From: M55B177 sp034722275 | GTDB lineage: Bacteria > Chloroflexota > Dehalococcoidia > GIF9 > AB-539-J10 | Direction: 5' to 3' | DNA: 64,000 nucleotides | NCBI GenBank assembly: GCA_034722275.1 | Contig: JAYENW010000001.1 | Span: 138,042 to 202,041 of the forward strand | Shown here: one piece after another, positions 7,952 through 16,266 of the stretch | Layout of the letters: every line of letters begins with the position of its first letter | Numbering within the stretch: the stretch's first letter is position 1 | The notes under the pieces: generated by a model | What the model was told of the DNA's origin: nothing | What the model saw: only the letters and a program-made list of their open reading frames with translations | Databases searched by the model: none | Made by a program: the position numbers and the translations under genes

Positions 7952-9139
7952 TCACTGCAGAGGTATATTAAACTCCCATGGGCCTTGCCAATCACCGAAC
8001 TTAGTTATGGTAAAGGTTAATTCCCTGGCATCGCTGGGCAGGGGGTCAAGGTTGTTCCAAATGAGTTCTGTCCCTTGGTCAAGGAGGCGTTCTGCTGCAT
8101 AACCGGCATCTTTGGCGGAGCCATCTACAGTATATTGAGCATGAATAGGAATCAGCTTCGCAAGCAGTGTGTCAGTGCCCTCCTCAGTTAGTCGGGTAGT
8201 GGTAAAGGCATAAAATTTAGTTTCTCCTGCTGATAGCTCCACTCGCTCCAGGGTGATGGTTATTCTGTTCGCCGTCTGAGACTGGTTTACTTCAATAGTC
8301 TTCTCCATAGCTCCTTGGGGGAATTGGATAAGCACTTTGGTTATGGTACCAAAGCCCATTCCCGATCTCGTTGTCGGTGGCGTACCTTTAGTAACAGTAA
8401 TGCCCTGGACATCTAGATAGTACCAGCCTGGAGCTACCTGCTGCCCACTATCGTCCTGTTGCTCCCAGACCAGGGTATATTTTGCTATTTCTCCCGGTTG
8501 CAAGCGAAGCTCTTCCGAGCCTTCGGCGAAAGCACGAATTGTTTCCCATGGTCTGGGTCGCATAACTTGCATCCTGGGAGGAAATGGGGTTATCGTGATA
8601 GATTCTGAGCTGGCATTCTTAAACTCGAACTCAATCTCGACGTCTTCCCCGGGCAAACAGGCACTCTTTGCTGGAGTTGCCTCTAGCTCCAGAAAGTTGG
8701 GTGTTGGCCAGGGAGGTGGAGGTGTTGGTGTAGGAGCGGGTGTTGGTGTGGGGATAGGCATTGGCGCAGGTGCTGAAGGCGGAGTAAGTATTCCTGTTCC
8801 CCAGATGATGCCAGCAGCGGCAATGACCAGGAGCGAAGCTGCTACTGCCCGCCACATGGGTCGCTGTGGAAGCAGGTGCTTCAATCCTTCCCGGAAGCGA
8901 TTACGTTTCGGTCTCTCCTGCTCCATTTCGCTTAACTTGGAGAGTAAGCTATCCTTGAGTTGGGCTTTGAAGGAGGGGCGAGGAGCTCCTTTGAGATCGA
9001 TCAGCTTCCGAGCGAAATCAATTGCCTCCCGGTAATCATCGGGCATATCAGGGTAAGGCTCTATTTTCTCCCCGGCTAGCATTTCATCTACAGCCTCTGA
9101 GAATTCTCGAACAAAGTCCTGCTCTTTTTCCTTTGCCAT
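7952..9139 (-). CDS. anti-sigma-factor-like membrane protein with extracytoplasmic sensor domain
   Basis: 395 aa. A cytosolic N-terminal part (1-95, charged and helical) is followed by one membrane helix (about 96-117), a Pro/Thr-rich linker (119-147), and an outer part. That outer part contains a BsuPI-like beta domain (about 148-255; LPGEDVEIEFEFKNASS) and a second beta domain (about 270-395). The topology, and a start only two bases after the ECF sigma gene, are those of a one-span anti-sigma factor that would hold the sigma factor until an envelope signal is received. No zinc-binding HxxxCxxC motif is visible, so it is not a ZAS-type anti-sigma factor. The assignment rests on context. Confidence 0.65.
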   Translation of the reverse strand: MAKEKEQDFVREFSEAVDEMLAGEKIEPYPDMPDDYREAIDFARKLIDLKGAPRPSFKAQLKDSLLSKLSEMEQERPKRNRFREGLKHLLPQRPMWRAVAASLLVIAAAGIIWGTGILTPPSAPAPMPIPTPTPAPTPTPPPPWPTPNFLELEATPAKSACLPGEDVEIEFEFKNASSESITITPFPPRMQVMRPRPWETIRAFAEGSEELRLQPGEIAKYTLVWEQQDDSGQQVAPGWYYLDVQGITVTKGTPPTTRSGMGFGTITKVLIQFPQGAMEKTIEVNQSQTANRITITLERVELSAGETKFYAFTTTRLTEEGTDTLLAKLIPIHAQYTVDGSAKDAGYAAERLLDQGTELIWNNLDPLPSDARELTFTITKFGDWQGPWEFNIPLQ

Positions 9140-9141
9140 TT

Positions 9142-9678
9142 TTATCCCTCTTTAAATTTATCCCTTAGCTTGCATATCACCCGATAAAGTATTGTCCCTA
9201 CATTCGATTCAGAAAGGGTAAGTATTTTGGCAATCTGACGATTAGTTAGCTCGGCTCCAAACTTCAGGGAGACGATCTCCCGCTCCTGCTGGGGAAGTTC
9301 CCTTAGGTATGTATTTAAATTTTGTAGTTCTTCCTTTCTGATAACCTTCTCCTCAGGAGATATTTCTTCTGAAGCTGGCTCAAGTGTTTCTTCAATAGAG
9401 ACAGTAATCTTCCTGCTCTTAACCCGGTAGTGATCAATGACAGTATTGCGGGCAACAGTCATAAGCCAGGTAGAAAAAGCTGCTTTGTCTGAGCGGTAGC
9501 TATCAAGCCTTGTTAGCACCTTCTCAAATACAGCTGAAGTTAAATCCTCAGCTAAATCTATATCACCCACCTGATAACTGATGTAGCGAAAGACTTTGGG
9601 CAGATAATACTCATAGAGCTGGGCAAAGGTCTCTCTGGCGCTCTCAGCCCTTTTATCTGGCCGCAACCTTAATCCCAC
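9142..9678 (-). CDS. ECF-family RNA polymerase sigma factor
   Basis: 178-aa sigma factor with the two ECF domains. Region 2 (about residues 18-90) includes FAQLYEYYLPKVFRYI, DLAEDLTSAVFEKV and FSTWLMTVARNTVIDHYR. Region 4 (about 120-175) has LPQQEREIVSLKF and the helix-turn-helix LTNRQIAKILTLSESNV. The start is GTG. It directs RNA polymerase to a small promoter set, very likely including its own: the 29-bp repeat at 9712-9740 lies 33 bases upstream, and the other copy precedes the surface-protein operon. The anti-sigma-like gene follows two bases later. Confidence 0.93.
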   Translation of the reverse strand: MGLRLRPDKRAESARETFAQLYEYYLPKVFRYISYQVGDIDLAEDLTSAVFEKVLTRLDSYRSDKAAFSTWLMTVARNTVIDHYRVKSRKITVSIEETLEPASEEISPEEKVIRKEELQNLNTYLRELPQQEREIVSLKFGAELTNRQIAKILTLSESNVGTILYRVICKLRDKFKEG

Positions 9679-9711
9679 TTAAATAACCCCAAAGCCTTTC
9701 TCTATTTTAAT

Positions 9712-9740
9712 TATACGATGGAGTGAAGAATGTATCACAC
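9712..9740 (-). promoter_or_regulatory. candidate autoregulated ECF promoter of the sigma/anti-sigma operon
   Basis: Second copy of the 29-base element also found at 7844-7872, with one mismatch. On the minus strand it reads from GTGTGATACATT to CGTATA. The predicted -10 ends 33 bases before the GTG start of the sigma gene. I found no third copy in the window by eye. Confidence 0.65.
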
Positions 9741-9773
9741 TGAAGATTTACAACAACAGAAAAGAGAAAGTTT

Positions 9774-10529
9774 CTAGCGATTAGCCTCTAGCCAATCTAA
9801 GACGGTAGTCATTGCTACCTCTTCTAGGCGTAGCTTGTGCTTGGCGCCGGGAATTATGGTTAACTCTTTGGGTTCTTTGGCTTTTTCATATAGCCTGTAC
9901 GCATGCTCCAGAGGCACCACTTCATCAGCATCTCCGTGGATTAAAAGCAGAGGGTGTGGGGATATCCTGTCTATCCAGTTAATTGGAGAAACTGCTTTGA
10001 AGCCGTTTAACCATTCTTCAGGTGATGGTGGGAATCCCTTGTCTTTAATGGCTCCAATTTGGCGAAAATGCTCAATGGAGGACAAAAGCGTTTCTTTGCT
10101 CTCCAGAGAGCTAAACTCAGCAGGACAGGCGCAAGTCACTATTGAGGATATTCTGGGATCGTGAGCTGCAGCATGAACGCTTACTGCTGCCCCACCACTG
10201 AAGCCAAGGAGACAAACACGCCTCCTGTCTATTTCCTCAAGACTGAGAAGGAAGTCAAGGGCAGATTGCAAGTCCCTGCCCCAGCCTAGAATGTCAAGGT
10301 TGCCCTGGCTCCTTCCCGCCCCTCGAAAGTTAAATATCAAGGTAGCAAATCCAGCGGCACAAAATCTTTCTGCTAGCACAGGATAACCCCTATCATTGGG
10401 ATTATAAGGCATAGCGGGAATTCCGTGGCAGATACACAAAGCAGGACAAGGCTTGTTTCCTGGAGGGATAAAAATCTCGCCATCAAGTTCAAGTCCATCA
10501 ACCTTCAAGCTAATTTCTCTTGAGTCCAT
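9774..10529 (-). CDS. alpha/beta hydrolase (dienelactone hydrolase/peptidase-like)
   Basis: 251-aa cytosolic alpha/beta hydrolase. The oxyanion region HGIPAMPYN lies near residue 35, the nucleophile elbow LLGFSGGAAV near residue 112, and the acid and His are probably in HGDADEVVP (about 199) and GAKHKLR (about 230). FRGAGRSQG near residue 70 resembles serine aminopeptidase and xaa-Pro-like hydrolases. The substrate cannot be inferred. It is transcribed towards the sigma operon but the only promoter-like element in the 95-base gap belongs to the sigma gene. The first ATG is used. Confidence 0.82.
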   Translation of the reverse strand: MDSREISLKVDGLELDGEIFIPPGNKPCPALCICHGIPAMPYNPNDRGYPVLAERFCAAGFATLIFNFRGAGRSQGNLDILGWGRDLQSALDFLLSLEEIDRRRVCLLGFSGGAAVSVHAAAHDPRISSIVTCACPAEFSSLESKETLLSSIEHFRQIGAIKDKGFPPSPEEWLNGFKAVSPINWIDRISPHPLLLIHGDADEVVPLEHAYRLYEKAKEPKELTIIPGAKHKLRLEEVAMTTVLDWLEANR

Positions 10530-10683
10530 TTTTATATTAATTATGTTGAGAGCGTTTGGTCTTCACTTGAAAAAAGTGACGAATACAATTAATTGTGTTT
10601 CTAAGTATACCACGCTTGCAAAGAAATGGCCTTCTGGTGTAGAAAGGATGCTATTGAATTCAGTTGTAGTTATTAAGAATTAA

Positions 10684-11409
10684 ATGGCAAGCAAAGGAGT
10701 ATATGTTTGCAGGATGTTCTCCCCCATTGTTGATAATTATGATTTCCTCAACGCCTTGCTCAGTTTTGGTAGAGACAAATATTGGAGAAAATTTGCTGTC
10801 TCCAAAATCGAATTCAGGCCTGGGGGAAAAGCTCTGGATGTGGCTACCGGAACTGGTGATTTAGCCCTGGAATTGGCTAAAAGAGTTGATGAAGGCGGCA
10901 AAGTTATCGGGATTGATTTTTGTATAGAAATGCTAGAAAAGGCTCGCGATAAGCTGCCAAAGACATGTCGCTATAATTTGGAGCTTATCTGTGCCAAGGC
11001 AGAGGTTCTTCCTTTCCCAAATGATACCTTTGACTGTGTTAGTATTGCCTTTGGTTTGAGGAACGTGGCAGATATTGGACAAGCGCTTCAAGAAATAACC
11101 CGGGTGCTGAAGATAGGGGGGAAATTACTTTGCCTTGAGTTCAGCCAGCCCAAGGATAAGATATTCAGGCAGATTTATTATTTCTACATTTTTCATATTC
11201 TGCCTTTTCTTGGCAGGGTTATATCGAAGAATGAGGAAGCCTATGCTTATCTTCCGCAGTCAATAGCAAGGTTCCCCAGTTCATCTGAGTTAATACAAAT
11301 TATGCAGAAGGTAGGGCTAGAGAACGTTGTAGCTTATCCTCTCACTCTCGGGGCAGTTACAATCCACATCGCAACCAAGAAGGCGACATCAATGGCAGAT
11401 GATTATTAA
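10684..11409 (+). CDS. ubiE: UbiE/MenG-type demethylmenaquinone methyltransferase
   Basis: SAM-dependent C-methyltransferase of 241 aa. It has the UbiE family start MFSPIVDNYDFLNALLSFGRD, the SAM loop ALDVATGTGDLALELA (about 55-70), and the second signature SIAFGLRNVADIGQAL followed by RVLKIGGKLLCLEFSQP. In quinone synthesis it methylates demethylmenaquinone. The UbiA-type prenyltransferase gene starts 51 bases downstream in the same direction, supporting a menaquinone role. Quinone type is inferred from context; no other men gene is in the window. Confidence 0.9.
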   Translation: MASKGVYVCRMFSPIVDNYDFLNALLSFGRDKYWRKFAVSKIEFRPGGKALDVATGTGDLALELAKRVDEGGKVIGIDFCIEMLEKARDKLPKTCRYNLELICAKAEVLPFPNDTFDCVSIAFGLRNVADIGQALQEITRVLKIGGKLLCLEFSQPKDKIFRQIYYFYIFHILPFLGRVISKNEEAYAYLPQSIARFPSSSELIQIMQKVGLENVVAYPLTLGAVTIHIATKKATSMADDY

Positions 11410-11460
11410 TTGTCTTTGCCGGGAATTGCATTTGGGAATATAATTTGAGACAAGGATTCA

Positions 11461-12354
11461 GTGCAGCTAAAAATATGGTTTCTTGAGACCCGGCCCCAAT
11501 TCTTGCTTCTTTCTGTTGTACTGGCATTTTTAGGCACCTCTATGGCTTGGTACGACGGCGTGTTCCACCTCAGTTATGCCTTATTAGCCTTCGTCGGATT
11601 ACTTTTGTGCCACATCAGTGTAAATGTGCTCAATGACTATTTTGACTATAAAAGTGGTATAGATTTGAAGACTCAAAGAACCCCGTTCAGTGGAGGCAGT
11701 GGCATCCTGCCGCCGGGTTTGCTTAAGCCGAAGCAAACTTTCTGGTTTGGGCTGGTCTCTTTCCTGCTGGCTGTACCTATAGGAGTTTATTTTGTGATGA
11801 CAAGGGGCTGGCTTCTGTTGCCTTTACTTCTAGTGGGTGTAGTATGCATTCTCTTCTACACGCCTGTCTTGACCAAACTGAGATGGCCTGAGTGGGCCCC
11901 TGGAGTAGGGATGGGGGCTTTACCTATACTTGGTTTCTACTTTGTTCAAACCACCATTTACACCTTCCCTGCAATTATAGCATCCATACCCTCAGGCATT
12001 CTGGTGCATAACTTGCTCCTTTTGAATGAATTCCCTGATGTCCAAGCTGACAGGAATGCTGGCAGAAAAACCCTGCCCATTCTTATGGGAAGGAGAAAAG
12101 CTGGTGTAATTTATTCAACTCTGACAGCGGTAGTCTATTTATGGATAGTTGTTGCTGTGATAAAAGGACTAATGCCAGTCTTCTCATTGATAGCCTTGCT
12201 GACAATTCCCTTTGCCATAAAGGCTATTCAAGGTACTTTAAGATATGGAGAGAAGGCAAGTGCGCTAGTGACAGCCATGAGGAATAATGTTCTCGTTGTG
12301 CTCCTAACTCAGTTGTTTTTAGGCCTTGGCTATATCCTGGCGAGAATTCTATAA
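11461..12354 (+). CDS. menA: UbiA-family prenyltransferase, MenA-like
   Basis: Integral membrane prenyltransferase of 297 aa with about eight or nine hydrophobic segments. The first Asp-rich motif is NVLNDYFDYKSGID, followed by TPFSGGSGILPPG, a MenA-like sequence; the second motif is NEFPDVQADRNAGRKTL (about 191-207), which uses DxxxD to hold the prenyl diphosphate with Mg2+. MenA attaches a polyprenyl chain to 1,4-dihydroxy-2-naphthoate. The start is GTG with AAGGA upstream. Together with the preceding ubiE-like gene it could make demethylmenaquinone and menaquinone. Other UbiA enzymes (heme O, chlorophyll or lipid pathways) are less likely because of the TPFSGGSG segment. Confidence 0.8.
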   Translation: MQLKIWFLETRPQFLLLSVVLAFLGTSMAWYDGVFHLSYALLAFVGLLLCHISVNVLNDYFDYKSGIDLKTQRTPFSGGSGILPPGLLKPKQTFWFGLVSFLLAVPIGVYFVMTRGWLLLPLLLVGVVCILFYTPVLTKLRWPEWAPGVGMGALPILGFYFVQTTIYTFPAIIASIPSGILVHNLLLLNEFPDVQADRNAGRKTLPILMGRRKAGVIYSTLTAVVYLWIVVAVIKGLMPVFSLIALLTIPFAIKAIQGTLRYGEKASALVTAMRNNVLVVLLTQLFLGLGYILARIL

Positions 12355-12357
12355 AAT

Positions 12358-13617
12358 CTAAATTTGATTCTCTATGCAATATTCTCTTAAGCCATTCAAG
12401 GAAGAGAAGAATTCCCGCATCATTGCATTTACAGGATACATCCCTTTTTGCGTTACACTTATCTTCCCACTTTCTTCCTGCACTAAACCGAAGAGCTTGA
12501 GAAACAGCAGTTCCCTTCTTAATTTCTTGTGTATGTCAGCATTAAACTTCTGGCGAAATTTCCCTGTATCCAGCTTCATCCCGAATAGTTTTGACAAAAG
12601 ATAATAATACATTAATTCATGATCAGATAGTTTGCGCCACCGAATTATGGGAAGTTTATTTTGTGTTACCAAGTCCTCATATCTATCCAAGGAGAATGAG
12701 TTCACATAAAACTTTCCCTGGAGGAGGCTTACAGATCCGGAGCCTATGCCGATATAATCATCGAAGTCAACCACGTATTCATCTATCATCCTTTCACCTT
12801 TGGAAAAACACCACACAGTAGAAGCATCATATCCGTTGGCGTGAATGTTTTTCAGGATAATGTTGTAAAAACTCCTCTCTCGAGATGTGTCTATCTGGTT
12901 GAATCTTCGCTCCATGGCATCTCTTTTATGTGGAGAAGGCATCAGGGGATAGAATGTAGCCTGGTCTACATCTAAGCTTTTTAAAATCTCCATGTCTGTC
13001 TGAAACTTCGCAATGGATTGCGAAGGGAAATTGAATATAAAATCTAGATTAAGGGTATCAAACTTACCTTTAGCGATTAAAACCCTTTCTTTTAGCTCTT
13101 CCCCATCGCAGAATGCTCTCCCCATGGTTTTCAATATGTTATTGTCGAAACTCTGTATTCCAATGGAGAATCTGTTAATCCCGGCGTTTTTTAGAAGGTC
13201 CACATTCTCCTCATTTACTTCACGTGGTGTTGTTTCTACAGAAATCTGTTTTACCTCAAAGTTTCTTTTGAGGTAATTTATGAATTCAAGTAACTCATCT
13301 ATCAGTACAGTCGGAGTTCCGCCGCCGAAGTAGAATGTCGAGAAGTTGAAACCCTTTTGAATGTAAAGGTCAAGCTCTTTTTTTAGGTGCTTAAAGTATT
13401 TTCTTGCTTTATCCTCGCTGAACAAACATCTATTAAAACAACAATAAGGGCACAGACTCCTACAAAAGGGAATGTGGATGTAAAGGGAAATTCCCTGGTC
13501 ATTCTCCATCCCAGAGCCGATGACTTCCGTTTCCTCGATTGTCTCGCTTAGCTTTAGGAATTTCTTCCCTTCGCGGTGTGTAACCCATCCCAGAAATCTC
13601 GAGAGCATTTTGATCAA
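12358..13617 (-). CDS. HemW/HemN-like radical SAM protein
   Basis: 419-aa radical SAM protein of the coproporphyrinogen-oxidase-like group. The cluster motif CRSLCPYC near residue 53 supplies the three cysteines for the 4Fe-4S cluster. Next come FYFGGGTPTVL and SVETTPREVNEE, then RFSIGIQSFDNNILKTMGRA, all typical of this group. The C-terminal third has a winged-helix-like HemN_C region (LSDHELMYYYLLSKLFG). Family members are heme chaperones (HemW), oxygen-independent coproporphyrinogen dehydrogenases (HemN), or methyltransferase partners; which one applies cannot be settled here. It is convergent with the menA-like gene, with three bases between stops. An alternative start three codons downstream (13608) is possible. 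Confidence 0.82.
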   Translation of the reverse strand: MIKMLSRFLGWVTHREGKKFLKLSETIEETEVIGSGMENDQGISLYIHIPFCRSLCPYCCFNRCLFSEDKARKYFKHLKKELDLYIQKGFNFSTFYFGGGTPTVLIDELLEFINYLKRNFEVKQISVETTPREVNEENVDLLKNAGINRFSIGIQSFDNNILKTMGRAFCDGEELKERVLIAKGKFDTLNLDFIFNFPSQSIAKFQTDMEILKSLDVDQATFYPLMPSPHKRDAMERRFNQIDTSRERSFYNIILKNIHANGYDASTVWCFSKGERMIDEYVVDFDDYIGIGSGSVSLLQGKFYVNSFSLDRYEDLVTQNKLPIIRWRKLSDHELMYYYLLSKLFGMKLDTGKFRQKFNADIHKKLRRELLFLKLFGLVQEESGKISVTQKGMYPVNAMMREFFSSLNGLREYCIENQI

Positions 13618-13663
13618 AATTTCCTCAATGAATAATCAGTTCTCTGTTAGAGTAGCAACTGCA

Positions 13664-14107
13664 CTATGCCCACCACCAGGCAAGGAGAATTCCCAATGCC
13701 GCCCCAACTATAACCTGGAATCGAGTATGCCCTACCAGGTTTTGCATGAAATGTTCAAACTCGGGTGTTGTCTTGGGAAAACTTGTTAACAGGTGGTTGA
13801 GCACCACAGATTGCTTGTCTACTGTTTGTCGCACGCCAGCAGCATCATACATTACTATCACAGCTAGAATGGCGCTGACGGCAAAAATGCCTGAATCTAC
13901 CCCATATACTACGCCCGCAGTTGTTGCTAAAGCGCAGACCAGAGCAGCATGGGCACTGGGCATTCCTCCGGCACTGACCATATAATGCAAATTTAAATGT
14001 TTCTCCCTTATCGATTGAATGATTACTTTCAATCCCTGAGTTACAAGCCAGGTAGCGATAGGAATGATTAATACCTTCATGGCTATAATTTGATTCAGGA
14101 TACTCAT
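13664..14107 (-). CDS. DUF212 (YuiD-like) divergent PAP2-family membrane protein
   Basis: 147-aa membrane protein with four hydrophobic segments. The segment MVSAGGMPSAHAALVCALAT near residue 43 and VMYDAAGVRQTVDKQS near residue 85 are the DUF212 signature. The SGGMPSAH-type motif resembles the phosphatase motif of acid-phosphatase/vanadium-haloperoxidase enzymes, so a lipid-phosphate phosphatase function is suggested but unproven. It lies 46 bases upstream of the HemW-like gene on the same strand. Confidence 0.87.
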   Translation of the reverse strand: MSILNQIIAMKVLIIPIATWLVTQGLKVIIQSIREKHLNLHYMVSAGGMPSAHAALVCALATTAGVVYGVDSGIFAVSAILAVIVMYDAAGVRQTVDKQSVVLNHLLTSFPKTTPEFEHFMQNLVGHTRFQVIVGAALGILLAWWWA

Positions 14108-14270
14108 ATTTACCTTGCTTTGTTTATCAATTTACTTTTTGGGATTAGTCCTTAATCTTATCTGCTTTTCGGGCTTCTTTACAAATTGTGTGCTTTGCAG
14201 GTGGAATTATTAGAAGGGGTTAATTTATAATAAGTGTCAACTCAAATAATAAAGCAAGGAGGCTGTAAGG

Positions 14271-15284
14271 ATGACAACGAAAGTAGGTATCAACGGCTTT
14301 GGACGTATTGGAAGGTTAACTCTCAAGGCGATAATTCAGCGCTGTAGTCACGAATTAGAAGTCGTGGTGCTCAACGACCTCACCGATGCTAGGACAAATG
14401 CACACCTTTTTAAGTATGATAGTAACTATGGTATCTATCCCGGAGAGGTAGAATCTGAGGGGGATTCCATTATAGTTGGTGGTAAATTGATAAAAGTTTT
14501 GGCTGAACGGGATCCAGCCAAGATTCCCTGGCAAGACTATGGGGTGGATATTGTCATTGAGTCAACCGGGCTTTTTACCCAGGCTAGTAAAGCGCAAGCA
14601 CACTTCCAGGGTGGCGCTAAGAAAGTGATTATCTCAGCGCCAGCTAAAGAAGAAGATATAACTATTGTCCTCGGTGTTAATGAAAAGCAATACGATCCAG
14701 TTAAACATGGAGTTATATCCAATGCTTCTTGCACCACCAATTGCATTGCTCCTGTGGTCAAGGTTCTCCACCAAGCTTTTAAGATTACTCATGGCTTAAT
14801 GACTACCATTCATTCCTACACCAATGATCAGAAGATACTGGATGTGTTTCATCAAGATCTGCGCCGGGCGCGTGCTGCTGGGATGAATATCATTCCTACT
14901 ACCACCGGAGCTGCTCGTATGGTAACTATGGTTATACCTGAACTTGAGGGGAAGCTGCACGGCATTGCCGTGAGGGTGCCGACTTCTACAGTATCTGTTG
15001 TTGACCTTGTAGCTGATTTAACCCAAAAAACGACTGTTGAGGAAATTAACCAGGCTTTTAAAGAGGCCGCCGATGGAGAGATGAAAGGTATTATCGAATA
15101 TTGTGCCGAACCACTGGTGAGCATGGATTTTAAGGGGAATCCATCAAGTGCTATTTTTGATGCCTTAAGCACTATGGTTGTTGATGATAAGTTAGTGAAG
15201 ATACTGGCCTGGTATGATAATGAATGGGGCTATAGCTGTCGCCTCGCTGATCTTACTGCCTATATTGCTAAGCAAGGTTTATAG
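14271..15284 (+). CDS. gap: glyceraldehyde-3-phosphate dehydrogenase
   Basis: Oxidises glyceraldehyde-3-phosphate to 1,3-bisphosphoglycerate with NAD(P)+ in glycolysis, or runs in reverse in gluconeogenesis. The N-terminal Rossmann fold begins VGINGFGRIGRLTLKAI. The active-site cysteine is in NASCTTNCIAPV (about 150-161), and the catalytic His is in HSYTNDQK. WYDNEWGYSCR closes the protein. It is 337 aa, the usual length. An AAGGAGG box precedes the ATG. It has 163 bases of upstream space with a -10-like TATAAT at 14226-14231, and appears to be monocistronic or to run into rsmG. Confidence 0.97.
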   Translation: MTTKVGINGFGRIGRLTLKAIIQRCSHELEVVVLNDLTDARTNAHLFKYDSNYGIYPGEVESEGDSIIVGGKLIKVLAERDPAKIPWQDYGVDIVIESTGLFTQASKAQAHFQGGAKKVIISAPAKEEDITIVLGVNEKQYDPVKHGVISNASCTTNCIAPVVKVLHQAFKITHGLMTTIHSYTNDQKILDVFHQDLRRARAAGMNIIPTTTGAARMVTMVIPELEGKLHGIAVRVPTSTVSVVDLVADLTQKTTVEEINQAFKEAADGEMKGIIEYCAEPLVSMDFKGNPSSAIFDALSTMVVDDKLVKILAWYDNEWGYSCRLADLTAYIAKQGL

Positions 15285-15327
15285 AAATCTCCTCGGTGAT
15301 GAATTCATATTGTGATGCAAAGTCTTG

Positions 15328-16047
15328 ATGAAAAAGCTAATTGAAGGGGCCGGTAGGCTGGGCATAAAGCTCAGTGCCGGGCAGGTGAAGCAGTTTGAGC
15401 GTTATTATCAAGAATTAATTGAGTGGAACAACAAATTTAACCTCACCTCAATAACAGATTATCACCAGGTTCAGATTAAACACTTCCTTGATTCCTTAAC
15501 TGTTGTTTTGGCCTTAACTAACAAGGAGTTAAGCCAGCCAAACCTCAGCATCATTGATATTGGCACAGGTGCTGGATTTCCCGGTGTGCCCCTAAAGATT
15601 TTTCTTGGTAAGCCAAGATTGGTGGTTATTGAATCCATCGCCAAGAAGGCGACTTTTCTTCGCCACCTTGTCTCTGAATTGGAACTAGAGGGCACTGAAG
15701 TGGTGCCGGGCCGAGCAGAGGAGATAGCTCACTCCTTACTATACCGCGAACAATTTGGCTTAGCTGTCTCCCGCGCCGTGGCTTTATTGCCTTCCTTGGT
15801 GGAGTTGGCTTTGCCTTTTTGTCAGGTTGGTGGGAAGTTTGTTGCTCAAAAGAAAGGGGACATCAGCCAGGAAATAGCCCTGGCAAATAGAGCTATTGCT
15901 AATTTGGGAGGTAAATTAGGGCAGATAAAGCCAATAACATTGGAAGAACTTGGAGATAGGCGTTATTTGGTAATTCTTGATAAAATATACCCAACACCGG
16001 AGAAATATCCGCGTCGTCCTGGATTAGTAAAGCGGCGTCCAATCTAG
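15328..16047 (+). CDS. rsmG: RsmG, 16S rRNA (guanine-N7) methyltransferase
   Basis: Methylates N7 of G527 (E. coli numbering) in 16S rRNA. The family segments are all present: FERYYQELIEWNNKFNLTSI near the N-terminus, the SAM loop IDIGTGAGFPGVPLKI (about 75-90), and VSRAVALLPSLVELALPF. It is 239 aa from ATG 15328; TTG 15325 is just upstream. A 43-base gap after gap suggests possible cotranscription. It is far from the gidA/ori neighbourhood where it often lies. Confidence 0.94.
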   Translation: MKKLIEGAGRLGIKLSAGQVKQFERYYQELIEWNNKFNLTSITDYHQVQIKHFLDSLTVVLALTNKELSQPNLSIIDIGTGAGFPGVPLKIFLGKPRLVVIESIAKKATFLRHLVSELELEGTEVVPGRAEEIAHSLLYREQFGLAVSRAVALLPSLVELALPFCQVGGKFVAQKKGDISQEIALANRAIANLGGKLGQIKPITLEELGDRRYLVILDKIYPTPEKYPRRPGLVKRRPI

Positions 16048-16060
16048 GAGGTGATGGAAA

Positions 16061-16246
16061 ATGTGGCGCAGAAGATCCTGGAAATTTTACTTTGGCTTTC
16101 CTCCCTTTGGTTTCTATTTTCATGGGTTAAAACCATTTCCCGATAAGCAAGAATACCTCGATATGCTTCAAGAGTATAAGGGGGAACTTGAAGAGGAACT
16201 AAAGGAGGTGGAAAAGGAAATAGAAGAAGTAAGAAAGAGCCCTTAA
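16061..16246 (+). CDS. small aromatic-rich protein with coiled-coil tail (DUF5320-like)
   Basis: 61-aa protein. The first 25 residues hold ten aromatic residues (for example WKFYFGFPPFGFYF), and residues 27-60 form a charged coiled coil (EELKEVEKEIEEVRK). This architecture recalls DUF5320 proteins of anaerobes, usually of unknown function. It is a real gene: a GGAGGTGAT box precedes ATG 16061, it begins 13 bases after rsmG, and it ends 20 bases before the ferritin-like gene. Family assignment is tentative. Confidence 0.6.
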   Translation: MWRRRSWKFYFGFPPFGFYFHGLKPFPDKQEYLDMLQEYKGELEEELKEVEKEIEEVRKSP

Positions 16247-16266
16247 GTAAGGGAAGAAAGGGGAAA

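Noticed and set aside
8595..9035. Glycine/valine-rich plus-strand ORF opposite the anti-sigma-like gene
   Set aside because: It mirrors the Pro/Thr-rich linker codons of the real gene and has no ribosome box.
10585..10596. 12-bp perfect palindrome ACAATTAATTGT before ubiE
   Set aside because: AT-rich palindromes of this size are expected by chance; no second copy or known operator was found.
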